Origin: Mycobacterium simiae
GTDB lineage: Bacteria; Actinomycetota; Actinomycetes; Mycobacteriales; Mycobacteriaceae
Reading direction: 5' to 3'
NCBI RefSeq assembly: GCF_010727605.1
Contig: NZ_AP022568.1
Location: forward strand, 2,480,001 to 2,544,000
Length of the DNA: 64,000 nt
Shown piece by piece: positions 1 to 8,996 of this stretch (the stretch's first letter is position 1; each line of letters opens with the position of its first letter). The notes beneath the pieces were generated by a model that was not told the origin of the DNA, did not search any database, and saw only the letters and a list, made by a program, of their open reading frames with translations. A program made the translations under genes and the position numbers.

Positions 1-2
1 GC

Positions 3-797
3 CACCACGGCTTCAGCCACCGTCCCACCTATCGACGGCTGAGGGCCGAGTGCGGGCGCGAGGAGCTCGCACAGCGCCTGGCCGATCCCGCGGTGAAGTC
101 CGCCATTCTGGCCGAACACGACCTGCCCGCCGACCCGACGCTGCTGTTCGACGGCATGTTCGCGCTGGTGCAGCATTCCCTGGGACGACTCTTCGCCCTC
201 GGTGACCCGCCCGACTACGAGCCGACACCCGACCGCACCGTCGCGGCGATCGCCGAGGCACGCGGCGAGGATCCGCTGTCTACGTTGTATGACCTGATGC
301 TCGAGCGGAACGCGACCGCGATGCTGATGCTGCCGCTGTTCAACTACGCTGACGGCAACCACGATGCGATCCGCGAGATGCTGTTGCACCCCGCCGGGGT
401 GCTGGGCCTTTCCGATGGCGGTGCCCACTGCGGAATGATCTGCGACGCTTCCTACCCGACCTTCCTGCTCACCCATTGGGCGCGCGACCGGCACCGAGGC
501 GACAAGCTGGCGTTGGAGTATGTGATCCGCAAGCAATCCCGAGACACGGCTTACCTGTTCGGGCTGACCGACCGCGGCACCATCGAACCCGGCAAAAAGG
601 CCGACATCAACGTCATAGACCTGGACGCGCTGACGCTACATCCCGCCGCGATGGCCTTCGACCTGCCGGCGGGCGGTAACCGGATCCTGCAGGGCGCAAC
701 CGGTTACGCGGCGACCATCGTCAGCGGCACCGTGACCCGGCGCATGGATGTCGACACCGGTGCCCGGCCCGGCCGGCTGGTGCGCGGAGCACGCTGA
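3..797 (+). CDS. N-acyl-D-amino-acid deacylase / amidohydrolase 3 family, C-terminal part
   Basis: The frame is open from base 3, so the gene enters the window already running and only the last 264 residues are seen; the GTG at 93 is internal. The segment LGLSDGGAHCGM and the closing block with YLFGLTDRGTIEPGKKAD followed by INVID are typical of metal-dependent amidohydrolases of the D-aminoacylase type: a metal-ligand Asp in the DGGAH stretch, then the beta-sandwich return strand. These enzymes hydrolyse N-acyl-D-amino acids or related cyclic amides. The substrate cannot be told from this part. The stop lies 11 nt before the Rieske oxygenase start, so the two probably share an mRNA. Confidence 0.8.
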   Translation, partial: HHGFSHRPTYRRLRAECGREELAQRLADPAVKSAILAEHDLPADPTLLFDGMFALVQHSLGRLFALGDPPDYEPTPDRTVAAIAEARGEDPLSTLYDLMLERNATAMLMLPLFNYADGNHDAIREMLLHPAGVLGLSDGGAHCGMICDASYPTFLLTHWARDRHRGDKLALEYVIRKQSRDTAYLFGLTDRGTIEPGKKADINVIDLDALTLHPAAMAFDLPAGGNRILQGATGYAATIVSGTVTRRMDVDTGARPGRLVRGAR

Positions 798-808
798 GGC
801 CCGGCCCG

Positions 809-2161
809 ATGGCAGCGGCGGGCAACCCGGCATCCACCCGCGCGCGCGTCGGACAGGATGCGATCGGCACACCGCCTGAGAGTCCGACGCTGGTCCCGGC
901 CGAGCGCTACTACTCGCCCGCCTTCGCCCAACTCGAGACCGACCGACTGTGGCCGAAGGTGTGGCAGCTCGCCTGCATGGTCGATCATGTCGCGCAGCCG
1001 GGCGACTACTTCGAGTACCGCTGCGGCCCGTACGCGGTGCTGATCGTGCACGACCCGCAGGCCCCCGGCGCCGGCCTGCGCGCATTCCAGAATGTCTGCC
1101 GCCATCGTGGCAACTCGCTGTGCGCCGGGTCGGGTTCGGGACTTCACGAACTCAAGTGCGGCTATCACGGGTGGACCTGGGACCTGGGCGGCACACTCAA
1201 GCGCGTGCCCAACCGCAAAGGTTTCGGCGCGTTGCGGATGTCCGACTTCCCATTGGTGCCCGTGCGGGTGGAGACGTGGGCGGGGCTGGTCTTCGTCAAT
1301 CTGGACCCCGACGCGATGCCGTTACTTCAGTATCTGGAAGCGATGCCCGACGACATCGCGTGGTGTCACCTCGAGGACTTCCGCTGCTACGCGACGCTGT
1401 GCGTCGAGGTCGACGCGAATTGGAAGACGATCGCCGACGGCTACAGCGAGACCTACCACATACAGACCCTGCACCCGGAGTTGCTGCGCTGCGTTGACGA
1501 CATCCATGCCCCGCAACAGATCTGGGGCCATACGGGCAAGTCCGACCAGCCTTACGGTGTGCCAAGCCCGCGCTTTGACGGCGCGCTCTCCGACGAAGAG
1601 GTCTGGGACGCATACGTTTACACACAGGGAGCACTGATGGGCGCAGCCGCGGGGACGCCCTTCCCGGCCCACGAACGTCGGGCCGGTCAAACCGTTGCGG
1701 ACCTGATCGCCGCGCACACCCGGGCATTTGCCGCCAGCCGCGGCGTGAACCTCGACTGGGCCGACACCGATCGCATCACCAGGCTGCACCAGTACAACGT
1801 GTTCCCGAACATGACCCTGCTCGCCAACGCCGACCACCTGACCGTCATGTGCTCACGCCCCGGCACCGAGCTCAATCCCGACAAAGGGGAATTGGTCATG
1901 TTCTTGATGACCCGGATGCCGCCGGGCGCGGTGCGCAGCAAGCCGGCGGATGTCCGGGTGCCCGCCGAACAGTCCGAGCCCGGGGTGGTGCTCACCCAGG
2001 ACATCCGTGTCCTGGCCGGCCTGCAGCGCGGCATGCATCAGCCCGGATTCACCCACGTCGTGCTCTCCAGCGAGGAGCGTCGGGTGATCAACATGCACCG
2101 CAATCTGGAGCGCTACCTAGACCTGCCGGAGGCGGACCGGATGCACGGCGGCATACCGTAA
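809..2161 (+). CDS. Rieske-type aromatic-ring-hydroxylating dioxygenase, alpha subunit
   Basis: 450 aa, the usual length for a ring-hydroxylating oxygenase large subunit. The Rieske [2Fe-2S] ligands are C97-x-H99 and C117-x2-H120 (NVCRHRGN and KCGYHGW). The mononuclear iron site is in the C-terminal catalytic domain, DGYSETYHIQTLHPEL, with H217 and H222 as the two His ligands. The enzyme should oxygenate or demethylate an aromatic or quaternary-amine substrate using electrons from a separate reductase. No reductase or beta subunit is adjacent, so it probably borrows one. The ATG at 809 has no obvious Shine-Dalgarno sequence but is close behind the amidohydrolase stop, which suggests coupled translation. 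Substrate unknown. Confidence 0.9.
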   Translation: MAAAGNPASTRARVGQDAIGTPPESPTLVPAERYYSPAFAQLETDRLWPKVWQLACMVDHVAQPGDYFEYRCGPYAVLIVHDPQAPGAGLRAFQNVCRHRGNSLCAGSGSGLHELKCGYHGWTWDLGGTLKRVPNRKGFGALRMSDFPLVPVRVETWAGLVFVNLDPDAMPLLQYLEAMPDDIAWCHLEDFRCYATLCVEVDANWKTIADGYSETYHIQTLHPELLRCVDDIHAPQQIWGHTGKSDQPYGVPSPRFDGALSDEEVWDAYVYTQGALMGAAAGTPFPAHERRAGQTVADLIAAHTRAFAASRGVNLDWADTDRITRLHQYNVFPNMTLLANADHLTVMCSRPGTELNPDKGELVMFLMTRMPPGAVRSKPADVRVPAEQSEPGVVLTQDIRVLAGLQRGMHQPGFTHVVLSSEERRVINMHRNLERYLDLPEADRMHGGIP

Positions 2162-2237
2162 CCCGGCGAATTCACCCGGTTGAATTAATCGGCGAGCGGG
2201 CCGCGAAAAGTCACGATCGGGTCTAGACTTCCGGCTT

Positions 2238-2615
2238 GTGACGACCGCGTCGAATCCCTGTGGTAACGGACGAGGACAGCTACCGCATCGGTTGCATATG
2301 CGATATCAGATCGTTGGGGAGCGCCGGGCGCGGCGCATGTGCCGGTCTTTCGCGGACGTCGGTGTCGACACCGGGCCGGTTCGGCTGCAGCAGATGCTCG
2401 CCGGCATGCCGGTGAGCGACGAGGAAGTCACGGACGTCAATTTCGCCCTGATCGCGACCCGGATGAAACGCGACGAACGCAACGCGAAGCTGCGGCAACT
2501 GCAACGCCAGGGCACCCGCTCCCTGTTGTTCGCCGGGATGATCCTGCTCGTGCTTAACTTCCTGTTTTGCCTCGCCTACGTGATGCTCAACCTCACCGAC
2601 CAGGCGCCGCTGTAA
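2238..2615 (+). CDS. small hypothetical single-pass membrane protein
   Basis: 125 aa from GTG 2238. The first half is hydrophilic and Arg-rich. Residues about 95-118 (FAGMILLVLNFLFCLAYVML) form one clear membrane helix close to the C-terminus, so most of the protein should face one side of the membrane. A TAGACT hexamer at 2224-2229 lies 8 nt before the GTG and could be a -10 box for a leaderless message; ATG 2298 is an alternative start. The 3' end overlaps the convergent metallophosphoesterase gene by 23 nt. I do not recognise the family. Confidence 0.6.
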   Translation: MTTASNPCGNGRGQLPHRLHMRYQIVGERRARRMCRSFADVGVDTGPVRLQQMLAGMPVSDEEVTDVNFALIATRMKRDERNAKLRQLQRQGTRSLLFAGMILLVLNFLFCLAYVMLNLTDQAPL

Positions 2616-3699
2616 CGCACCAGCGGAACGGCCGGGGCAAGGTGATCATGCGTTGCGCGGGCGGATACCAGCCCTGCGCCGCGTGCTGGTTGGTGTGGAG
2701 GTAGCACTGCACCCGTACCGCACGGCTACCCGGGGTGAAGGTCAACAACCTGCTGATCGGCAGCGTGGTCAGCGGCATGTGGTGCCGACTCAATGAGGCG
2801 ACGTTGAGGAACCATGTGCCCCACCGCTGTTCGATGTGGGTCTTGCCACCGTGGTCGTCGTCGGGATGGGTATGGGTGTGCCCAGCAAGCCACATCGCCA
2901 CCCGACCCGGCTGCTCGGCCAGGAACGTCTCGAATCGCGCGGAGTCGGGCCGGCTGTCGACCCAGTAGAGATAGGACGCACCGTTGGGGGTGCCGTCGGC
3001 AAACGGCCGGTGGTAGTGCTCGTGCCACCGCCCGTCGTCGCCCTTGCGCACGCCTTCCCATTCCCCCGAGGCGACGGTCGTGTCCTTGAGGACGTAGTGG
3101 TGCACCGTCACGATGTTGAGGTCGGGGTGCGCCAAAACCATGTCCTGCCACCACCGGTAGGTCTCGCCGCTGACCACCCCGCCGGGATTTCCGCCCAGCG
3201 TTCCCCGGCCAACGCGCTGGGTCGGCTCGTTGCGGTCGCTCATCATGAGAAAAAGCAGATTGCCGACCCGGAAGGAGTAACGCTCCCAGCTGCCCGTGAT
3301 CGGATAACGACGTGCCCGTGCATCCACCCCCGAGGTTTCGGTGTGCTCGCCCAGCGGGTCCACCCACTTGCGCCACCACCACGCCTCGGGCTCCTTGAGG
3401 CCACTGCGGTCATGGTTGCCGCACACGCTGTAGACATCCTCGCGGCGGTGCCGCCGCAGCGCACGAAACTGGTCCGCGACCTCGCGGCCCTCGCTGTCGT
3501 CGGGCAGGCTGTGATGGGCGCCCGACATGTCTCCGACGTCGATGGCCACGTCCCAGTCGAAGGACGGCGCGCCATCGGGCCCTCCGCGCTCGGAGTGAAT
3601 GATGGCCTCCGCCAGGCTGTCTCGACCATGGGTCTTGTCGGTGCCCACGTGTGCGTCGCCGAAGGCCCAGAGCCGCAGCGGTTTGTCCTTGCCTGTCAT
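2593..3699 (-). CDS. calcineurin-like metallophosphoesterase
   Basis: 368 aa with the full metallophosphoesterase signature: D15-x-H17 (FGDAHVG), GD at 56-57, GNHD at 94-97, a later VHHY and the closing GHTHTH. It should hold two metal ions and hydrolyse phosphomonoesters or diesters; no signal peptide is visible, so it is probably cytoplasmic. Its ATG (3699-3697) overlaps the permease stop in an ATGA, making it the last gene of the sulfonate-type ABC operon. A phosphoesterase in such an operon is unusual and may act on a phosphorylated or nucleotide-linked form of the imported compound (inference). Confidence 0.88.
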   Translation of the reverse strand: MTGKDKPLRLWAFGDAHVGTDKTHGRDSLAEAIIHSERGGPDGAPSFDWDVAIDVGDMSGAHHSLPDDSEGREVADQFRALRRHRREDVYSVCGNHDRSGLKEPEAWWWRKWVDPLGEHTETSGVDARARRYPITGSWERYSFRVGNLLFLMMSDRNEPTQRVGRGTLGGNPGGVVSGETYRWWQDMVLAHPDLNIVTVHHYVLKDTTVASGEWEGVRKGDDGRWHEHYHRPFADGTPNGASYLYWVDSRPDSARFETFLAEQPGRVAMWLAGHTHTHPDDDHGGKTHIEQRWGTWFLNVASLSRHHMPLTTLPISRLLTFTPGSRAVRVQCYLHTNQHAAQGWYPPAQRMITLPRPFRWCVTAAPGR

Positions 3700-4559
3700 C
3701 GCTCGACCAGCAGGCCCCAGCGCCGGCGGACCTGCCGATCCGCGATGCTGAACACGGCGTCGACCACGATTCCGATGATCAGGATCACCGTCATGATCGC
3801 GATCGCCGAAGGCATGTCGGTGAGGTTCTGCGCGGTCTCGAGTAACACGCCGATCGACGACGTATTGGCCACTAGCACAACGAGTTCACCGGCCATCAGA
3901 CTTCGCCAGGCGAAGGCCCAACCCTGCTTGAGACCGGCGACGAACATCGGCAGCGCGGCGGGCAGGATCACGTGCCGGTACAGGGCGATCGATCGCAGCT
4001 GCAGCGCCGTTGCGGCGCGCAGCAACAGCGGCGAGATGTGATCGACGCCCAAGACCACTCCAACCGCAACGGAAGGCGCGGCGCCGATCACGATGACGAA
4101 CAGGATCGCCGAGGTGTGCAGGCCGAAGAAGATGATGGCGAACGGAAACCAGGCAATCGCGGGCATGGTTTGCAAGCCGGTGACCAACGGACCTATGCCG
4201 GCGCGCAGCAGTCGATTTCGAGCTATGAGCGCTCCGGTAACCGAGCCGATCGCGGCCGCCAACGCAAATCCGGCGAGCGCGCGGCTCATCGTGGTCGCGA
4301 TGGCCTGCCAGAGCAGCACGCCATGCAGTTGGTGCCAAAGATTCTGCGCCACCGCGACCGGCCCGGGCAGCACGAACGAGGGCTGCCATCCGCTGTACAC
4401 CAGCAGTTGCCACATCCCGGCGAACACCGCGATGGCCGCCACCTTCGGACCGACGGCCCGCGCCACCATGCGCAGACTCGGCCGGCTGCTCGCGCGCCGT
4501 CCGGCCTCGGCGGGCCGGGCCCCATCGATGACGCCGGCGGCGTCCGTGCTCGCCGTCAC
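3696..4559 (-). CDS. ABC transporter permease, SsuC/TauC type
   Basis: 287 aa from a GTG (4559-4557) that overlaps the ATPase stop in GTGA. A longer frame reaches 5048 but lies inside the ATPase gene and is rejected. The protein has about six hydrophobic helices and the cytoplasmic EAA-like loop near ATALQLRSIALYRHVILPAA, which docks with the ATPase. It closely follows the aliphatic sulfonate/taurine/nitrate permease family (BPD_transp_1). It forms the membrane channel with the ATPase encoded immediately upstream and is fed by the lipoprotein at 5359-6408. Confidence 0.9.
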   Translation of the reverse strand: MTASTDAAGVIDGARPAEAGRRASSRPSLRMVARAVGPKVAAIAVFAGMWQLLVYSGWQPSFVLPGPVAVAQNLWHQLHGVLLWQAIATTMSRALAGFALAAAIGSVTGALIARNRLLRAGIGPLVTGLQTMPAIAWFPFAIIFFGLHTSAILFVIVIGAAPSVAVGVVLGVDHISPLLLRAATALQLRSIALYRHVILPAALPMFVAGLKQGWAFAWRSLMAGELVVLVANTSSIGVLLETAQNLTDMPSAIAIMTVILIIGIVVDAVFSIADRQVRRRWGLLVER

Positions 4560-5362
4560 GGTCGGACACCGCCATGCTCGAGTCGCGCCGTGACGTATGC
4601 GGCAAGCTGCGCGACCTCCGCGGTGTTGATGTCCCGGGGGCGCGGCAGCGGCACGGCGAACTCTTCGACAACGGTCGCCGGTCTCTCGCTGAGCAGGACC
4701 ACCCGGTCGGCGAGCCGCACCGCCTCGCGGACGTTGTGGGTGACGAAGACCACGGTCAGGTTGCGGGACAGCACTATTCGTTCGAGCTCGCCCTGCAGGC
4801 GATCGCGGGTCAGCGCGTCCAGGGCGGCAAACGGTTCGTCCATCAACAACACGTCGGCATCCTGGGCCAGCGCACGCGCCAGCGCCACCCGCTGTTGCAT
4901 GCCGCCGGACAACTGGTGCGGCCGCCTGTCGGCGAAGTCCGCCAGGCCGACAGTGTCCAGCAACTCGCGGGCACGCTCTCGCCGTTGCCGGCCGGACACC
5001 GCACGTGCGCGCAGCGCGAGTTCGACGTTGCCCGCGGCGGTCAGCCAAGGGAACAGCGCGGGCTCCTGGAACATCATCGCGACCCGGTGTGCACCGGTGT
5101 CGACCGAACCGGAGGACGGACTGTCGAGCTTGGCGATCAGCGACAGCAAGGTGCTTTTACCGCAGCCGGAAACACCTACCACACAGACGAACTCACCGAT
5201 CCCGACGGTGAGTGACAACGGCCCCAGCGCGGCGACGGACGTCCGACCCCGTCCATAGTGCTTGGCCACGTGGTCCAAGCGCAGCGCCGGGCGCTGCCGT
5301 GGCGGCTGCTGCCCGACCGCGCCAGCTTCGGCCATGTCCGCCACTGCCGCCGCGGTTTTCAC
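4556..5362 (-). CDS. ABC transporter ATP-binding protein, SsuB/TauB type
   Basis: 268 aa. Walker A GVSGCGKST at 63-71, signature LSGGMQQR at 151-158, Walker B VLLMDEP at 171-177 and the switch His in VFVTHN at 209 are all intact. The sequence fits the nitrate/sulfonate/taurine importer ATPase group. It couples ATP hydrolysis to uptake through the downstream permease. Its ATG overlaps the binding-protein stop by 4 nt and its own stop overlaps the permease GTG, so the three are translationally coupled. Confidence 0.92.
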   Translation of the reverse strand: MKTAAAVADMAEAGAVGQQPPRQRPALRLDHVAKHYGRGRTSVAALGPLSLTVGIGEFVCVVGVSGCGKSTLLSLIAKLDSPSSGSVDTGAHRVAMMFQEPALFPWLTAAGNVELALRARAVSGRQRRERARELLDTVGLADFADRRPHQLSGGMQQRVALARALAQDADVLLMDEPFAALDALTRDRLQGELERIVLSRNLTVVFVTHNVREAVRLADRVVLLSERPATVVEEFAVPLPRPRDINTAEVAQLAAYVTARLEHGGVRP

Positions 5363-6408
5363 ACCGCCACCGCCGGTTGGCCGGCCGCCGCAAGCTCGCG
5401 ATTGAGCGGGCCGAGATCGAAGATGCCATCGAGATTGAGCGGCTGTAACAGGCCCACGGCAACGCCCTTGTCGATCTGATCGCGCAGCGACTGCACGCCC
5501 GGATCGTTGGTGAAGGTCGTCTCCTGAAACGATGCGCTCAGCACCTCGGGCGACAACCCGGTACCCAACGCCTTGGCCAGGACGGCGTTGGCGGATCGGG
5601 CGGCCGCATCAGAGTTGCTGTGAATCGTGTCGTTGGCCGCGATCTGACCGCGGACCAGACCCGCGACCACACCGGGGTGGGCGGACAGAAACTCTTGGCG
5701 GACAACCAGAATCGTGATGGTATTCGGGTCCGACCACAATCGCACGCCACCGGCGTTGACCAGCTGCACATCGTAGGGCGCGGACTCGAGGGCGCCGTCG
5801 ATCTGATTGCTGATGAACTGTTGGACGATGGCCGACTCGGGCGTGGTGGGTTTGACGTGGACGTCCCCGCCGCCCTGCGGATTCGTTTTCAGCCCGTTCT
5901 TGCGCAGCCAGTCCCGCAGGCTGACATCTTGGGCGCCGCCGAGCGCGGGATCGGCGACCGTCTTGCCGCGCAGGTCGCCGGCCGAGGTGATGCCCGGCTT
6001 CACGACCATCGAGGTGCCACCCGCGGCGGATCCGGAGACGATTTTGACGGCGGTGCCGTTGGACTTCTGCCAGGCGTTGAACGCCGGGTTCGGCCCGATG
6101 TAGGCGGCGTCCAGTTGACCCGACAACAACGCGGTGGTTTCCGCGGTGCCCTGACTGAAGGCTTGCGGGGCGAAGTCGACGGTGGGGCCGAGGTTGCGCG
6201 CGAATGCCCCGCTGTCGATGCCGACGAGCGCGGACGCGTGCGTGATTCGGGTCAGATAGCCAAGCCGCAGCGTGACGTGGGACGACGTCGATGTCGGGGA
6301 TTTCCCGCCGCATCCGGCCAGGGCCGTAACCGCGACTATCGCGAAAGTCGCGAAAGTCGCGAAAGTCGCGAAAGTCACTGTCGCATAGGCATATTTCGAG
6401 ATTGACAC
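5359..6408 (-). CDS. ABC transporter substrate-binding lipoprotein, SsuA/TauA type
   Basis: 349 aa from GTG 6408, chosen because GGGAG sits just upstream and the N-terminus is then a normal lipoprotein signal; a longer frame to 6492 is less likely. The signal core contains four TFA repeats (residues 12-23), then the lipobox ALAGC with C33 as the lipid-anchored residue. The mature part (LRLGYLTRITHASALVG, later PDVGG-free two-lobe fold) resembles sulfonate/nitrate/taurine binding proteins. It should capture the substrate at the outer membrane face and pass it to the permease. A Cys-rich leader ORF lies 56 nt upstream. Confidence 0.9.
   Translation of the reverse strand: MSISKYAYATVTFATFATFATFAIVAVTALAGCGGKSPTSTSSHVTLRLGYLTRITHASALVGIDSGAFARNLGPTVDFAPQAFSQGTAETTALLSGQLDAAYIGPNPAFNAWQKSNGTAVKIVSGSAAGGTSMVVKPGITSAGDLRGKTVADPALGGAQDVSLRDWLRKNGLKTNPQGGGDVHVKPTTPESAIVQQFISNQIDGALESAPYDVQLVNAGGVRLWSDPNTITILVVRQEFLSAHPGVVAGLVRGQIAANDTIHSNSDAAARSANAVLAKALGTGLSPEVLSASFQETTFTNDPGVQSLRDQIDKGVAVGLLQPLNLDGIFDLGPLNRELAAAGQPAVAV
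6341..6376 (-). repeat. four exact 9-bp tandem repeats in a signal peptide
   Basis: The unit GCGAAAGTC (plus strand) occurs four times head to tail at 6341-6349, 6350-6358, 6359-6367 and 6368-6376. Because it is a multiple of three, it encodes TFA four times in the hydrophobic core of the lipoprotein signal peptide, so gain or loss of a unit would change signal length without a frameshift. Confidence 0.95.
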
Positions 6409-6464
6409 GGGATCTCCCGAGAATGTTCGTGGGTATTTGGGATTGTCCGGAGCGCCGGGCAGGG

Positions 6465-6557
6465 TCAGCGGCCGGCGGCCGAACAGGGACACGAGGCGCA
6501 GGTGACACGGACGAAATCGACGTGGCGGCGCCGCGTCAATACGGAATGCCGCGTCAC
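6465..6557 (-). CDS. Cys-rich leader peptide upstream of the sulfonate-type ABC operon
   Basis: A 30-aa ORF from GTG 6557. The middle reads RRRHVDFVRVTCASCPC and the ORF ends SAAGR-stop; three Cys lie within six residues. This resembles the short leader peptides of actinobacterial sulfur genes (basic residues, HVD, then Cys near the end), and Cys-rich short ORFs are known to act as cysteine-responsive attenuators in mycobacteria. Its GTG overlaps the stop of the PHP-like gene in GTGA, and it ends 56 nt before the binding-protein GTG. Slow Cys decoding could open the downstream message. Coding status and regulation are inferred. Confidence 0.6.
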   Translation of the reverse strand: MTRHSVLTRRRHVDFVRVTCASCPCSAAGR

Positions 6558-8920
6558 CGTCGCTCCCCCGTGTGCCGGGTCACGAACAGCGGGCTGGTCC
6601 AGACCTGGTGTCCGTCGCTTTGGCTGGCGCGCAGGTAGACCGCGCTGTGCTGGCGCGGCAGGCTCATGGTGAGCGCCCCCGTGACGGTGCTGGGCAGCGT
6701 TGCCGGGTCGGCGATGCGTTCGGCCCGGATGCGCAGATTGAGTCCGCCCGCGCGTTGCTCGCGCCACGACCGCTCGATCAGTTCGGAACCGGCGATGGTC
6801 ATGGTGGTGTGGTGATCGTCTTCGATCACCGTGGTGTCGAGGTGCAGGGTCGCCCGGGCGAGGTCTGCGACGCGCACAATGATGCCGATGTCGGCACCGT
6901 AGGTGGCGGTATGCCAGCTGACCGATTGACCGCTACGTTCGAGCGCCTGTTCGGGATGCACTGCGGCCCAAGGCGTGACCGTGTCGAGCTCGGTGCCGGT
7001 GACGCGCAGCCGGCCCGTCCAGGTCGCCCAGCGGTAACGGTCGCGGTGCCGTGCACCACCCCAGCGAATCCGCAACAGTGATTCCGATAATCCGGACTCG
7101 GCGTTGAGATCACGCCGCCACAGCGGACCGTGGGTGTCGTGGATCGCCAGCTCATCCCAGCCGGCGCTACCGTACGCGGCGTAGGTGATGTCGAGTTCGT
7201 CGGCAGCGGTGAGAATTTCATCCCCCATCCAGTCGTCTCCGCTGCGCAGCAGCGCCACCGACCGGCTGCCCGTGGTCGCCCAGGTGCGCCGCGACCGCAG
7301 CCCACGACCGACGTGCTCGGCGGTGAGTTGCTCGGCGAGCACGCCGGTCAAACCGCCGTGGCCGCCAAAGATGTTGGCGCCGGGCGCGCCACCGCCCGGC
7401 CGGCCCCGGTGTTCGTCGCTGGCGGCGCTGGCGCCGACCTTGAGTCCGCGGGCGAGTGCGTCCTCGAAAAACCACGGACTGCTGCCCCAGCTGGAATGCA
7501 CCTCGATCAGCCGCTCCAATTCCGGATGATGCCAATCGAGCACCGCGCGGCGGCCACCGACATGGGGAATCAACAAGTACGCGTCGGGGTCCTTCTCGTA
7601 TGCGGCGTACAGCTCGGTGATGGGCCAGGTCTGCGGCACCGGCGCGGTCGCGGACATGCCTTGGCGCCACTCCAAAGACCTAGCGACAGTGGTGTCTTCG
7701 CCCAGGAAGACGACGTTGTGATCGCCGCCGACACCGGCGTTCCCGCACCATTCCACGCCGGGGAAGCACACGAACCGACCGTCCTGGGCTACCGCGCGGC
7801 ACGCCTCGACCACTGCCGACCACGCGCCGTCGGTGATCTGAAAATCGTTCGCGGTGTAGCCGAGGACGTCGAGACCGCCGATGTCCCGCCCGTAGCGCAG
7901 GTTCCAGTCGGTGCTCTGGGTGCCGACGGTGTCGTTGGAGTGCACGTGCAGATCGCAGAAAAACGCGCGCGGTGCCGGCAGATCCGCGACGACGTCGATC
8001 TCGGCGGGGGTTGGCCCGAACGTCGCCATCTCCGTTCGCGCGCTCACCTCGATGGCACCCGCGTGCACCGGCACGCTGAGCCGGGCATGGGCCCACCCCA
8101 CCACCGGGGTGCGTGCGGTGGCCAACGGCGCCTCGTCAGCCGCGCCCGCGGCGTGCGCCCGCACCCGCGCGGCCACGTCTCGGCAGGCGTTGCCCCAACG
8201 GTCCCGTAGGTGCGCGTGCAGCTGCACCGTCGTCGTGCGCGGACCCACCACTCGCGGCCCGCGGACCTCGATCGCGACGGGCGGGCCCGCAACGACCGCA
8301 AGTGTCGCGACGGCCGCGTGCGCCATGCGCGAGGTACCGAGCGGGTCGACGAACAGATGCACCTCGAAGTCGTCCTCGACGAAGGTCTGAACCCGGGTGC
8401 CCGGGCCGCCGAAACGCCGGTCGCCCAGCCGGATCTCGATGACATCGCCCGGCCGCAGGTAGCCGTCCTCGACGTGCACCAAAAGCGACTTCTGGAACGG
8501 CCGCTCGCCGCCTTTGACGTCGTAGCGGGTGGTCAGCCGCTGGACGGTGGCTGCGCTATCCGGCGACGCTCCCCCGATCACCGACCGACTGATCAGCCTT
8601 GCGCTCGCGAAATCGCGGCCGGCCGGCTCGGTGGTCTGCAGGTCCCAGTCGGAGTAATAGCGGAAACACAGCTTGAGCCATCCGCTGTCGGCGATACCCG
8701 ATTGCCCGACGGTGTAGATGAACGTCAATTCCTCGACCGCGCCCGCGGTGACCGTCTTGGTCTGACAGGTCAGCGTGCCGAGAAAGGGCAACGCCCGCAG
8801 CTCGGCCTCGACGCCTTCGCGCACCCCGACCGACGAGCAGTCATTGGTGCGTAAGCCGCCCTGGGCGCGTACGGCAACCCGGGGTGCTGTCCGGTCGTCG
8901 CGCGAGGCAGCAAAGGACAT
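6554..8920 (-). CDS. large PHP/DUF3604-like metal-dependent protein
   Basis: 788 aa. The first 300 residues look like beta-rich sandwich domains. A PHP-like metal site starts at DLHVHS (323-328; H325, H327), followed by VLGYTANDF, GVEWCGN, LIPHVGG, a HH pair and GASAASDEHRG, the order seen in DUF3604 proteins. Such domains are expected to be metal-dependent hydrolases; no substrate is known. No signal peptide is seen. It starts 76 nt from the divergent LysR gene and its stop overlaps the GTG of the Cys-rich leader ORF, so it may be the first gene of the sulfonate operon or merely its neighbour. Confidence 0.7.
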   Translation of the reverse strand: MSFAASRDDRTAPRVAVRAQGGLRTNDCSSVGVREGVEAELRALPFLGTLTCQTKTVTAGAVEELTFIYTVGQSGIADSGWLKLCFRYYSDWDLQTTEPAGRDFASARLISRSVIGGASPDSAATVQRLTTRYDVKGGERPFQKSLLVHVEDGYLRPGDVIEIRLGDRRFGGPGTRVQTFVEDDFEVHLFVDPLGTSRMAHAAVATLAVVAGPPVAIEVRGPRVVGPRTTTVQLHAHLRDRWGNACRDVAARVRAHAAGAADEAPLATARTPVVGWAHARLSVPVHAGAIEVSARTEMATFGPTPAEIDVVADLPAPRAFFCDLHVHSNDTVGTQSTDWNLRYGRDIGGLDVLGYTANDFQITDGAWSAVVEACRAVAQDGRFVCFPGVEWCGNAGVGGDHNVVFLGEDTTVARSLEWRQGMSATAPVPQTWPITELYAAYEKDPDAYLLIPHVGGRRAVLDWHHPELERLIEVHSSWGSSPWFFEDALARGLKVGASAASDEHRGRPGGGAPGANIFGGHGGLTGVLAEQLTAEHVGRGLRSRRTWATTGSRSVALLRSGDDWMGDEILTAADELDITYAAYGSAGWDELAIHDTHGPLWRRDLNAESGLSESLLRIRWGGARHRDRYRWATWTGRLRVTGTELDTVTPWAAVHPEQALERSGQSVSWHTATYGADIGIIVRVADLARATLHLDTTVIEDDHHTTMTIAGSELIERSWREQRAGGLNLRIRAERIADPATLPSTVTGALTMSLPRQHSAVYLRASQSDGHQVWTSPLFVTRHTGERR

Positions 8921-8996
8921 GCGCCAATTCTCGATGCCCGCTACTAAGGCGTCCAGCGCATAGATATGATCTGATCAATCATTGAAGGTGATTAAT

